Part shown: piece by piece, positions 16,703 through 24,466 of the stretch | Layout: each line of letters starts with the position of its first letter | Position numbering within the stretch: position 1 is the stretch's first letter | Source of the DNA: Candidatus Bathyarchaeota archaeon | Lineage (GTDB): Archaea > Thermoproteota > Bathyarchaeia > Bathyarchaeales > Bathycorpusculaceae | DNA length: 39,531 bases | Direction of reading: 5' to 3' | NCBI GenBank assembly: GCA_025058315.1 | Contig: JANXET010000013.1 | Location: 1-39,531, forward strand | Translations under genes and position numbers: made by a program | The notes under the pieces: model-generated | Told to the model about the DNA's origin: nothing | The model's database searches: none | The model's input: the letters and a program-made list of their open reading frames with translations, nothing else

Positions 16703-17769
16703 TATTCATTAACTCTCAAAATTTTGTACCCTGAAGCTTTCCTAAGCCTATTCATCACGGCTAAACCAAGACCATCAGTGGGAATTGACTCTGCGAGGAT
16801 AACATCTACGCCTTCTGAGTCGAAATCCCTTAAAAGCCTAAAAAGATTTTTAGCTATTTCGGCCAGGTTGCTTCTGCTTCCGAGAGATTTGACGACGTCA
16901 GCCTTGTAGCTGCTTGAAGTTTCATCCGTTGCCAGCACTCCAACTTTGCGTCCTATCCGCCTGTAATCTTCAGCCAACTCGTTTATCTTTCTGACAACAG
17001 CTTTCAATGAACCCTCAACAAGGAACATTTCAGCTTTAGGAGCGTAGTGTTTATGCTTAATCCCCGGAGAACGTGTGTGATTCAGGTGAAGTTCCATGTC
17101 AGATGTTGCAACAGGATGAAGAGTAACTTCCCAGAGGAAACTCTTCAAAACCTCGTATGGAACCCCGCCGGGCCGCAGTATCTGCGGAGGATCAACGGTC
17201 ATATCAAGAACTGTAGATTCCACTCCAATGTGAGTTGGGCCAGCGTCCAGTATGGCGTCTATTCTCCCTTCCAGGTCCTCAAGAACATGCTGAGCTGTTG
17301 TGGGGCTCGGTCTCCCAGCAAGGTTGGCGCTTGGAGCAGCTATTGGAGAACCGCTTTTTCTGATCAACGCGAGGGCTACGCTGTGCCTAGGCATCCTAAC
17401 TGCAATAGTATCTAGTCCGGCTGCGGTCACGTCAGGTACAAGTCTTGAGCGCTTGAGGATAATGGTTAGAGGGCCTGGCCAAAGAAACTCCATAAGTCTG
17501 AAGGCTTTATCAGGCACGTTCTCCGCCAGTTTATATACATCTTCTATGCTTCCAACATGCACTATTGGAGGATTATCTCTTGGACGCATCTTAGCCTCGA
17601 AAAGCGCTGAAACGGCTGTTGGATTTAGGGCATCAGCCCCTAGGCCATAGACTGTTTCCGTTGGGAAAGCTACAAGTCCACCACGCCTTATTATGCTAGC
17701 CGCTTGGCTGATGAGGTCATCCTCCGGGCTGTCGGGATTAACCTTAAACACCAGGGTTTTCTTTGACAT
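16702..17769 (-). CDS. sua5: threonylcarbamoyl-AMP synthase Sua5
   Basis: A 355-residue enzyme that makes threonylcarbamoyl-AMP from threonine, bicarbonate and ATP for t6A in tRNA. The N-terminal YrdC domain shows the PTETVYGLG loop (residues 36-44), Lys60 and Arg62 in KMRPRDNPP, and the SAPSANLAGRPSPT nucleotide-binding stretch. A C-terminal Sua5 domain (about residues 230-355) is present, so this is the long Sua5 form rather than the short TsaC form. It pairs functionally with Cgi121 at 13.7 kb. Key residues look complete. Confidence 0.95.
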   Translation of the reverse strand: MSKKTLVFKVNPDSPEDDLISQAASIIRRGGLVAFPTETVYGLGADALNPTAVSALFEAKMRPRDNPPIVHVGSIEDVYKLAENVPDKAFRLMEFLWPGPLTIILKRSRLVPDVTAAGLDTIAVRMPRHSVALALIRKSGSPIAAPSANLAGRPSPTTAQHVLEDLEGRIDAILDAGPTHIGVESTVLDMTVDPPQILRPGGVPYEVLKSFLWEVTLHPVATSDMELHLNHTRSPGIKHKHYAPKAEMFLVEGSLKAVVRKINELAEDYRRIGRKVGVLATDETSSSYKADVVKSLGSRSNLAEIAKNLFRLLRDFDSEGVDVILAESIPTDGLGLAVMNRLRKASGYKILRVNE

Positions 17770-17859
17770 GAACAGGCCTTATGCTTAAGCATGAACGCCA
17801 TAATACTTAAAGTTTGATTGAAGAAAGAGATTAAAATCACGTGAGAACTTGAATTCACT

Positions 17860-18321
17860 TTACGTTTTTCGACGCGTATAATCAGCAGCATACTGCTTCA
17901 GAAGTTTCATTATATGCGGGTGGCAACGGGCTATGTCAGTCAAGCTAACTATGCCCAGCAAGCGCTCCCCATCAACAACCGGCAGACGTTTAATGTTCAT
18001 GGAAAACATAAGCCTTACAGCCTCCTCAAGATCAACGTGAGGCTTCACCGTGATCAGCGGGCTTGACATTACATCATTAACTAAAGTCTTTTCCGCATCT
18101 TTCACTTCAGCCACAACCCTCTTCAGAACGTCCCGCCCGGTTAATATTCCAACAGCTTTGTTTCTTCTTATAACGATCAGGCAGCCTATTCCCATTTTGC
18201 TCATCACGTTAGCGGCTTCTCTCACGGTGGAATTCGCATCAATCGTCACAACATCTCGGATCATTACATCCTCAACCTTTAATGAAACAAGGTGCTCGTC
18301 TTTCTCTTCACCTTGAGACAT
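17860..18321 (-). CDS. CBS-domain pair protein
   Basis: About 153 residues, made of two CBS repeats and nothing else. Each has the usual strand pattern: VEDVMIRDVVTIDANSTV with GILTGRDVLKRV in the first, and VNDVMSSPLITVKPHVDL with GIVSLTDIAR in the second. Such pairs bind adenosine ligands such as AMP, ATP or SAM and regulate partner proteins. Start is the ATG at 18321 or the GTG directly before it, behind a GAGGG ribosome site. It follows the UbiD gene by 56 bases and may share its transcript. The regulated partner is unknown. Confidence 0.85.
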   Translation of the reverse strand: MSQGEEKDEHLVSLKVEDVMIRDVVTIDANSTVREAANVMSKMGIGCLIVIRRNKAVGILTGRDVLKRVVAEVKDAEKTLVNDVMSSPLITVKPHVDLEEAVRLMFSMNIKRLPVVDGERLLGIVSLTDIARCHPHIMKLLKQYAADYTRRKT

Positions 18322-18380
18322 CACTGATCCCTCAAAATTATTTTAATAGTGCACCCTTTAATATAAGTATAAACCGAAAA

Positions 18381-19727
18381 CTACTTTGGGCTAAGCAATT
18401 TTCTTATTAATCCTTCAACTCGTTCGTTTACAGGTATTTTTGCCTTCTCAAATTTCTCTTTTGGTTTCGTCATTGGACAGGTGGCATCGATGCCCATCTT
18501 TGCAGTTAACCCCGTCTCCTGATCCGCTGAAGAGTCTAACGTTGAACCCCTAGCATTTTCAATTATCAACAAGTCTTCATTTGCTTGGAATCTTGTAGCT
18601 ATTGCCCACTCCACATCTGAAACATCGAAAACATTAATGTCGGGATCCACCGCGATGACATGCTTAAGGCTCGGATGGGCCGCCAGAGCCGCCAAAATGG
18701 CGTTTTTTCCGTCACCATCAACTTGTTTCTCAATGGAGATAACAGCGTGAAGCCAGCCTCCACCACCAACTGATAAGTTAACAGCGTGAACTTTCGGCAC
18801 AACCTTAGAGACAGCCTCATATATTGCAGCTTCCCGGGGAAGCCCCATCAAAAGTCTATGTTCGGATCCTGAGGGCAGAACTGCCTGATACAGGTAGTCT
18901 CCACGGTGCATAATGCCTAATATCTCTACAATTGGCTGCATCCTCTGAACATCATAAGTTCCGGTGATGTCCACCAGCGGGCCCTCCATGGCCTCCCGGG
19001 ATATAGAGATTTTTCCCTCTAAAACGAGCTCCGCATCCGCCGGGGCATAGGCGTCCACGTGCATACACTTAATAAGGCGTAATTTACCGCCTAGAAGCGT
19101 ATTTGCAACAGCAAACTCGTTAACTCCAAATGGAGGGGAGGAGGCTGCAGCTAACATGACGGCGGGATGAGTACCTATGGATATAGCGACTTCTAAATCT
19201 TTTTTAGCCTCCTTAGCCAGGCACCAGAGTCTATAAAGATGACGGGGAACTAAACGTATAGCCAAATGCCGCTCATCCAGAAGTTGAAGCCTGTGAATTG
19301 AAACGTTCTCAAAGGCTCCATCCGGGCTTTTAGCGTGGATGACAGATGCAGTTATGTATGGGCCTGCGTCTCTCTCAAAGTGGGTTAGAACTGGAAGCTT
19401 CAACAGGTTTGGTTCTTCAACGACCTCGCAGACTACACCATCATTGGCTATTTTGGGCTTTATAGGTGAACGGCAAGCCTCCAAAAGTTTATGATAAAGT
19501 TCTGTCCCATTAACACCCAGCGCCTCGCAGATTCTATTTCTAGTCCCACATACATTAGCCACAACTCTATTAATTCCACCACTGACTTTTTCAAAAAGAA
19601 GAATAGGCCCATCCTTATCAAACCTTTTCACGATATAGGAAATCTCAAACTTTGGAGAAACATCATCCATCACGTGAAGAACTTGATCTTCCTTCTCCAT
19701 AAGCTCTAAAAAGTCTCGCAGGCTCAT
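18381..19727 (-). CDS. UbiD-family prenylated-FMN decarboxylase
   Basis: A 448-residue UbiD-type decarboxylase, a family that uses prenylated FMN to remove carboxyl groups from unsaturated acids. Recognisable segments are PYITASVIHAKSPDG, the glycine-rich LLMGLPREAAIY region and the C-terminal DVSDVEWAIATRFQ motif, typical for the family and near the catalytic Glu/Arg residues. Many archaea use a UbiD member, trans-anhydromevalonate phosphate decarboxylase, in their modified mevalonate pathway; size and lineage fit, but substrate cannot be read from sequence. No UbiX flavin prenyltransferase is nearby. Its ATG overlaps the TGA of the PAC4-like gene, showing tight coupling. Confidence 0.85.
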   Translation of the reverse strand: MSLRDFLELMEKEDQVLHVMDDVSPKFEISYIVKRFDKDGPILLFEKVSGGINRVVANVCGTRNRICEALGVNGTELYHKLLEACRSPIKPKIANDGVVCEVVEEPNLLKLPVLTHFERDAGPYITASVIHAKSPDGAFENVSIHRLQLLDERHLAIRLVPRHLYRLWCLAKEAKKDLEVAISIGTHPAVMLAAASSPPFGVNEFAVANTLLGGKLRLIKCMHVDAYAPADAELVLEGKISISREAMEGPLVDITGTYDVQRMQPIVEILGIMHRGDYLYQAVLPSGSEHRLLMGLPREAAIYEAVSKVVPKVHAVNLSVGGGGWLHAVISIEKQVDGDGKNAILAALAAHPSLKHVIAVDPDINVFDVSDVEWAIATRFQANEDLLIIENARGSTLDSSADQETGLTAKMGIDATCPMTKPKEKFEKAKIPVNERVEGLIRKLLSPK

Positions 19728-20095
19728 GCCACGCTTCCCTCCATAGCATGTTCCATAGACATTATTTTGTCCACAAGCCTTCTCAAAATTGATTGCGCTT
19801 GCATTTCGTTCAGGGATTCTAAATAAATCGAGACCAAGGCGATTTTCCTCTTCTTTGACGCTACATGTTCAGCGAACATTCTAGCTGAAACAGCATTTCT
19901 ATCGCCTAGGATAACTGACGAAGAGGGCGAGCCCGGCATATCCATAGGCCTAGGTACGGCAATGGCCAAAGTTCCAAGTTTATCCTCCTTCTCGCTTAAA
20001 AGGACTAGACAAGCATTCTTTGTTTCTAGGTAAACCGCCAAAAAGCGGACGTTCTGCTCTACAATCTCATCCTTAATAACCTTCGCGCGATTCAA
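19724..20095 (-). CDS. PAC4 (PSMG4)-like proteasome assembly chaperone homologue, tentative
   Basis: A 123-residue product starting at TTG 20095, which has a GGTGGAG ribosome site; an earlier in-frame TTG (20149) lacks one. The pattern recalls eukaryotic PAC4/PSMG4: a strand with LAIAVP (residues 43-48), a Ser-rich turn then VILGD (61-65), a helix containing ARMFAEHVASK, a strand KIALVSIYL (84-92) and a final helix with LRRLVDKIMSME. The order, spacing and total length agree with PSMG4 as I remember it; this is resemblance by eye, not a search. PAC3/PAC4-type proteins guide proteasome alpha-ring assembly. It overlaps the UbiD start by four bases and is divergent from endonuclease III. No proteasome gene is in the window. 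Confidence 0.5.
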   Translation of the reverse strand: MNRAKVIKDEIVEQNVRFLAVYLETKNACLVLLSEKEDKLGTLAIAVPRPMDMPGSPSSSVILGDRNAVSARMFAEHVASKKRKIALVSIYLESLNEMQAQSILRRLVDKIMSMEHAMEGSVA

Positions 20096-20163
20096 ACAAG
20101 CTCCACCATTGATATTTATACCGATAAACGCAGTATTTATTGCTTTCAAGGATCGGGGAAAAG

Positions 20164-20820
20164 ATGAGCAGGAGCAAAGCGCAAAAGATGCTGGAAGTTC
20201 TGCGCAGAAGTTTCGCTCTGCCCGAATGGCTCACCGCCAACATGGATCCCTTCGAAACATTAATAATAACTATAATTTCACAAAACACTACTGACAGAAA
20301 CACTAAAAGAGCTTTTGAAAATCTCTCAGGAAAATTTCATATAACCCCGGAAGCGTTAGCTAACGCTGAAGTAGAAGAAATTGAAAGATGCTTGAAGCCA
20401 GCTGGACTCTACAGGAATAAGGCCAAAGTGATTAAAGAAGTTTCAAGAATAGTTCTTGAGAAGTATAATGGAAGCCTAAACTCCATCCTTGAGAAGCCTT
20501 TCGAAGAATCGCGAAGGATGCTGATGGAATTACCTGGAGTTGGGCCTAAAACGGCGGATGTTATACTGCTTTTTTCAGGAGGAAAGCCAACTATACCGGT
20601 AGATACACATGTCAAAAGGGTGTCAAAGAGATTAGGATTAGCACCAGAGAATGGGGGATATGAAGACGTTAGGAAAGCGCTGCAAAGCCTGTTTAATGCT
20701 GGGGATTACTTGGACACGCATATTCTGCTTATTTCACTTGGAAGGAAATATTGTCGCGCACGAAACCCCCACTGCGGAGAATGCCCCTTAAGAATTCTTT
20801 GTCCCTCGCGAAGCTGCTAG
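20164..20820 (+). CDS. nth: endonuclease III (DNA glycosylase/AP lyase)
   Basis: A 218-residue bifunctional glycosylase that removes oxidised pyrimidines and nicks the abasic site. The helix-hairpin-helix is ELPGVGPKTADV with catalytic Lys129, and the catalytic Asp147 is in PVDTHVKRVSKRLG. The C-terminal 4Fe-4S loop is present as a C-x6-C-x2-C-x5-C series (CRARNPHCGECPLRILC). I start at ATG 20164, with GGGG upstream, rather than the TTG at 20140, which lies at the expected transcription start. The gene ends tail-to-tail, overlapping the Clp1-like gene by four bases. Confidence 0.95.
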   Translation: MSRSKAQKMLEVLRRSFALPEWLTANMDPFETLIITIISQNTTDRNTKRAFENLSGKFHITPEALANAEVEEIERCLKPAGLYRNKAKVIKEVSRIVLEKYNGSLNSILEKPFEESRRMLMELPGVGPKTADVILLFSGGKPTIPVDTHVKRVSKRLGLAPENGGYEDVRKALQSLFNAGDYLDTHILLISLGRKYCRARNPHCGECPLRILCPSRSC

Positions 20821-22109
20821 GATTCTTGTTTAATCAATTCCTCAGAAAATGGGTGCTCTCTAAGGTTTTTATCGAGACGGACTTTTCCAATTTTTACGGT
20901 GGATATGCTGCCTGATACAGGAGTGCATATTTTCATAACTTTTCTTCTGTAGTCAACTTCTCTTATGACGCCTACTCCGAGGAATTTATTGCCGCTATTA
21001 TACAGTGCTATCAATAGGCCTTCAGCTTCCTCATCAAAGATCACTACAGCTTTCTTGCCAAACGCCTCCTCAAGTTTCCTCAAGTCTTCCTCAGGTATGT
21101 GGCGGTTGCCGCCGAAAACAAGGAGCAGCTTATCCGTCGACTCTGCAAAGTGTAATGGCTTTATCTTGAGCAGCTCGTTTATCTCTCTTTCACGTCTTGA
21201 ATCCGTGAAGTTCCTAGCTAGAGCTAAATGTTCACCATTTTCAATTCTTACCCAGCTTAACGGTATTGATTGAACCTTTGCATTCTTCAGGTATTTTAAG
21301 TAGCCAAGTTCCCTCAGGCTTCTACGTTTTTCTCGGCTTCTCTGTTTTATTGCATTAGGAGAGTCAATGGTTAAAACGCGGTATACTCTGATCATGTCCA
21401 GAAGCGGATTCAACCGCTCATCCTGCTGTATAGCGAATATTATGTTGGGGAATAGTCGCTCAGCTAACTGAGCCTTGTACTTAATTGCATCTTCACCTTC
21501 AATCCAGCCATCAGTGTTCACAATTATGAAGTCTGGACTTTTCTGTAAAATTTCATCCCTTAGCAAGGTTAAGCCTTGGATGGTTTTTTCCATGGCTTTG
21601 CTAGGTGAGGTGACGCCTACAAAGAACGCGTTTTCAGATTCTAAGTTGAATAAGTCAGCTATTGGCTTTGAAACGAAAGTGTAAGATACGGTGCAAGGTG
21701 GCCCAATATCCGATTGCCCCAGATCACCGTCTAATATGGCTATTTTAGGCTTGCTAGCCAGCAACCGGTTGATTAGGTAGGTGCAGAAGCTTGTTTTTCC
21801 GGAGTCGGGAGCCCCGATAATCATCGCCACGGCTGGTCTTGATTTGATGGAGCAGAGTTCCTCAAAGGCTTTCTCCCATGATTCAGGTATTGTGGATCCT
21901 TCAACTTCTTCTACACATGCATTTTCGCCTAACGAAACATCAAAAGTTGCGTTTTCAAGCACTGTGAAAGGCATTCTTTTGCCGTCTCTTATGATCACTT
22001 TACCTTTATCCATGACGTAGCCGAAAACCTCAACCCTGCCGGACGTGACCGTTACTGAGGCAGGCCCATCTACTAGAAGTGTTTTTTTAGCGTTAACCGT
22101 TATGTTCAT
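20817..22109 (-). CDS. Clp1/Grc3-type RNA 5-prime polynucleotide kinase
   Basis: A 430-residue kinase of the Clp1/Grc3 family, which phosphorylates 5-hydroxyl ends of RNA (or DNA) and in eukaryotes acts in tRNA splicing and 3-prime processing. The N-terminal beta domain (residues 1-70) precedes the P-loop GAPDSGKT at 99-106; the ILDGDLGQSDIGPP segment is the family's Walker B/clasp region, and a C-terminal beta domain ends the chain. The ATG at 22109 has AAAGGAGGG in front, while an earlier in-frame start at 22151 lies inside the neighbour gene. It overlaps the RNase H-fold gene by 17 bases, suggesting a joint nucleic-acid processing role. Confidence 0.87.
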   Translation of the reverse strand: MNITVNAKKTLLVDGPASVTVTSGRVEVFGYVMDKGKVIIRDGKRMPFTVLENATFDVSLGENACVEEVEGSTIPESWEKAFEELCSIKSRPAVAMIIGAPDSGKTSFCTYLINRLLASKPKIAILDGDLGQSDIGPPCTVSYTFVSKPIADLFNLESENAFFVGVTSPSKAMEKTIQGLTLLRDEILQKSPDFIIVNTDGWIEGEDAIKYKAQLAERLFPNIIFAIQQDERLNPLLDMIRVYRVLTIDSPNAIKQRSREKRRSLRELGYLKYLKNAKVQSIPLSWVRIENGEHLALARNFTDSRREREINELLKIKPLHFAESTDKLLLVFGGNRHIPEEDLRKLEEAFGKKAVVIFDEEAEGLLIALYNSGNKFLGVGVIREVDYRRKVMKICTPVSGSISTVKIGKVRLDKNLREHPFSEELIKQES

Positions 22110-22746
22110 ACGAGGCCCTCCTTTGAATTTTGTAACCGTTACGTCTTGCAATTTCTATTGCGGATCCTATATCCCTTAATCCTCTTCTATGTTTAGCCTC
22201 GCTGGATAGACGGTTCGTTCCAGCCTCACTTACCGTTTCCAATGCGACCCACGGAGGAAGCTGCTCATCCATGGCTCTCAGCAACTCATCTCGGTACTTT
22301 GGAGTGCCGTCGCCAACTTTAACTATAATTGAGGGAGAATCCATATCCTTAAGGCTTTTTAATATGCCATCTATTCGGTTTATCGTTTCTTCAACGCTGA
22401 AACAGTTTCCGGTGCTGATCACCTTCCCATCCGCCAACACGGCTAAGCCGAAAACTTCACCTGGATCAACGCCTATTATAATCTTCTCATATGCGGCTTT
22501 CCCCTCGAGAATTTTGATAACGTGATTCATTAAGGCTGGAAGTTCATCTTCACCTTTAAAGATAAGAACCGAATCATGATTTATGAGGGAATGCTCCTTG
22601 AATGTTGTTATCACAACTCTTACATCGACGGGTATAGATTCGAAGGGTGTTAGGCTTAGAAAGGGTATCTTAAGTTTCTTAAGCTCATTGACTATGAGGT
22701 AGTAGGCTCTCCCGGATACCGTGGCAACAGCAACCTTGGCTTTCAT
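22093..22746 (-). CDS. predicted RNase H/RuvC-fold nuclease
   Basis: A 217-residue protein whose central part begins with IIIGVDPGEVFGLAVL, the first strand of the RNase H/RuvC fold with Asp94 as the leading metal ligand. Further candidate ligands are Asp146 (VKVGDGTPKY), Glu170 (ALETVSEAG) and Asp192 on the last helix (LRDIGSAIEIA), the order expected for a D-E-D site. About 85 residues of separate N-terminal domain precede it. I do not recognise a named family. It overlaps and precedes the Clp1-like kinase gene, so nuclease and end-kinase may work on one RNA or DNA substrate. Nuclease activity is inferred from the fold alone. Confidence 0.6.
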   Translation of the reverse strand: MKAKVAVATVSGRAYYLIVNELKKLKIPFLSLTPFESIPVDVRVVITTFKEHSLINHDSVLIFKGEDELPALMNHVIKILEGKAAYEKIIIGVDPGEVFGLAVLADGKVISTGNCFSVEETINRIDGILKSLKDMDSPSIIVKVGDGTPKYRDELLRAMDEQLPPWVALETVSEAGTNRLSSEAKHRRGLRDIGSAIEIARRNGYKIQRRASYEHNG

Positions 22747-22807
22747 AGACAAATTCCTATTTTAGAGGCATAAACAAATTATTACCGTTAGTAGCTTATA
22801 TTCATTG

Positions 22808-23533
22808 ATGCCCCCCGCAACATTCCAGAATATACCTACAGGCTGTGCAAAACTTGATGAAATCTTAGGCGGCGGCTTCTCGCCGGGCGAATTAAGCTTG
22901 ATCTACGGGGAAGCTGAAACGGCGAAGACGACATTGGCAATGCAATGTGCGGTGAATTGCGCTGCAATGGGATTTAAAACTCTATTTGTAGACAGTGATG
23001 GCACGTTTTCAGCTAGAAGGCTGTCTCAAATTGCCATGTATCATGACTTTGATAAAATTGCGGAGCGCATAATCCTCGCCAAACCAAAGGACTTTAGAGA
23101 GCAAGCCATGGTCATAAACAGGCTTGCCGATTATTTAACGAAGGACTTTAGGCTTGTGGTGGTGGACACGCTTACATCCTTATATAGGGCTGAGCTTGCG
23201 GAAAACCCTGAAAGAACATTTGAAATAAACCGTGAACTTAATAGGCAAATGGCGTGGCTTGCACAGACCGCAAGGGCTGGCAAACTTGCAGTTATCGTGG
23301 TGAGCCAGGTGCGAAGCGTTCTCGACGAAGCAATTGTAAGCGTGGAGCCTGTGGCTACGAGAGTACTAAAGTTCTGGGCAGACGCAATATTGGCCATGAA
23401 GCCTACTGAAAATGAAGAAGTGATTAAGGTTTCTATCGAGAAAAAAGGAAGAGCCACGGGATTTGTTTCATGTTATTTGAGGATAGAGGAAAGGGGACTA
23501 GTAGATTATTATCCTCAGAAAATTGAGGGATAA
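22808..23533 (+). CDS. radB: RadB recombinase paralogue
   Basis: A 241-residue RecA-fold protein lacking the N-terminal HhH domain of RadA, which fits RadB. It starts IPTGCAKLDEILGGGFSPGE, as this family does. The P-loop at residues 34-41 reads GEAETAKT: the Gly normally before the Lys is Ala. The Walker B strand is RLVVVDTLTSL, and a VVSQVRSV segment resembles the RecA sensor. RadB binds DNA and assists recombination. No clear ribosome site precedes the ATG, so it may be leaderless. It is followed at once by carS. Confidence 0.88.
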   Translation: MPPATFQNIPTGCAKLDEILGGGFSPGELSLIYGEAETAKTTLAMQCAVNCAAMGFKTLFVDSDGTFSARRLSQIAMYHDFDKIAERIILAKPKDFREQAMVINRLADYLTKDFRLVVVDTLTSLYRAELAENPERTFEINRELNRQMAWLAQTARAGKLAVIVVSQVRSVLDEAIVSVEPVATRVLKFWADAILAMKPTENEEVIKVSIEKKGRATGFVSCYLRIEERGLVDYYPQKIEG

Positions 23534-23537
23534 AGTT

Positions 23538-24035
23538 ATGTACTACATATTCGCATTGATGGTTGAATCATTAAAGTTTTTATTTCCAGCCTACTGCGCC
23601 AATGCTACGCCGGTCCTTGCTGGCGGAGGTTTGCCAATAGATTTGGGAAAGAAATTCTTGGATGGGAAACCTGTTTTCGGCAAAAACAAAACTTTCAGGG
23701 GATTCATCCTGGGACTAGCTGTTGGAACGTTAGTGGGGCTGATGGAAAGTTTTCTTTTTCATTATCATCTAGCCTTCGGCTTCGCAATATCCCTAGGGGC
23801 ATTATTAGGCGACTTGGCAGGGGCATTCCTGAAGAGGAGAATTGGAATAGCCCCTGGGAAGCCATTGCCCGTAGTGGATCAGATTGATTTCGTTATTGGA
23901 GCCCTACTTTTCGCCATTCCCTTAAACGCGCCAAGCCTAGAACTCGCCATCACGTCTCTAGTTATAACTCCTCCAATACATGTATTAACAAATTTTGCAT
24001 CATACAAGATGGGGTTGAAGAATACCCCTTGGTGA
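23538..24035 (+). CDS. carS: CDP-archaeol synthase
   Basis: A 165-residue integral membrane enzyme (DUF46/CarS) that activates digeranylgeranylglyceryl phosphate with CTP, the step before polar head-group attachment in archaeal lipids. Conserved blocks are NATPVLAGGGLPIDLGKKF, the DGKPVFGKNKTFRGF loop, GDLAGAFLKRRIG and LPVVDQIDF, which together carry the CTP-binding site. About four to five membrane helices. The ATG at 23538 has a GAGGG ribosome site inside the end of radB, so the genes are co-transcribed and probably coupled. Confidence 0.95.
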   Translation: MYYIFALMVESLKFLFPAYCANATPVLAGGGLPIDLGKKFLDGKPVFGKNKTFRGFILGLAVGTLVGLMESFLFHYHLAFGFAISLGALLGDLAGAFLKRRIGIAPGKPLPVVDQIDFVIGALLFAIPLNAPSLELAITSLVITPPIHVLTNFASYKMGLKNTPW

Positions 24036-24040
24036 AACTA

Positions 24041-24466
24041 TTAGACGCCCTTCCAATAGTGCAGTATAGCCTCTATAGAAATGTATGACATGATTAGCAG
24101 CATCACGCCCACGATGAACACCATATAGGCCTGCCTGGGTTTGTAGACGTATTTTGTGCTCTGGTACATGAAGGCTAACCCCATGGTGCCGATCGAGAAA
24201 AGAATCATGGCTATAATGCTGTCCGACACGAATTGTTCAGACAACTGCGGATACACAAAAAGAAAGCGGCCTCCATAATAGACTGCCGGGTATGGCTTAA
24301 CGATTATACTGTATAGTCCACCGCCGAACAGGAAAATTGCAAAGGCAATTGTCAGAATTGCTAAAGCAAATGTGGAGGGTCTAGTTGATGAAATCCGATT
24401 ATGGAATCTCTGCAGAGAGTAGGATATTGAAGAAATCATTTTTTTGGCTTTATGCACCACTTTCAT
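24041..24466 (-). CDS. Ost3/Ost6-like membrane protein (tentative OST accessory subunit)
   Basis: A 141-residue protein with a basic N-terminus, then three membrane helices (about 32-55, 83-103, 113-136). Between helices 1 and 2 is a roughly 27-residue external loop with PYPAVYYGGR and SEQFVSDSII (76-85); a short KYVYKPRQ loop joins helices 2 and 3. This matches, in order and topology, the last three helices of eukaryotic Ost3/Ost6 (TUSC3/MagT1), where a loop carrying a similar SQAQFVAE motif leads into a helix with LLFNGG. The thioredoxin domain of the eukaryotic protein is absent. AglB and an Alg7-like gene lie about 3 kb away. The ATG has GAGG directly upstream and overlaps the zinc-finger gene by 17 bases. 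Resemblance is by eye. Confidence 0.5.
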   Translation of the reverse strand: MKVVHKAKKMISSISYSLQRFHNRISSTRPSTFALAILTIAFAIFLFGGGLYSIIVKPYPAVYYGGRFLFVYPQLSEQFVSDSIIAMILFSIGTMGLAFMYQSTKYVYKPRQAYMVFIVGVMLLIMSYISIEAILHYWKGV

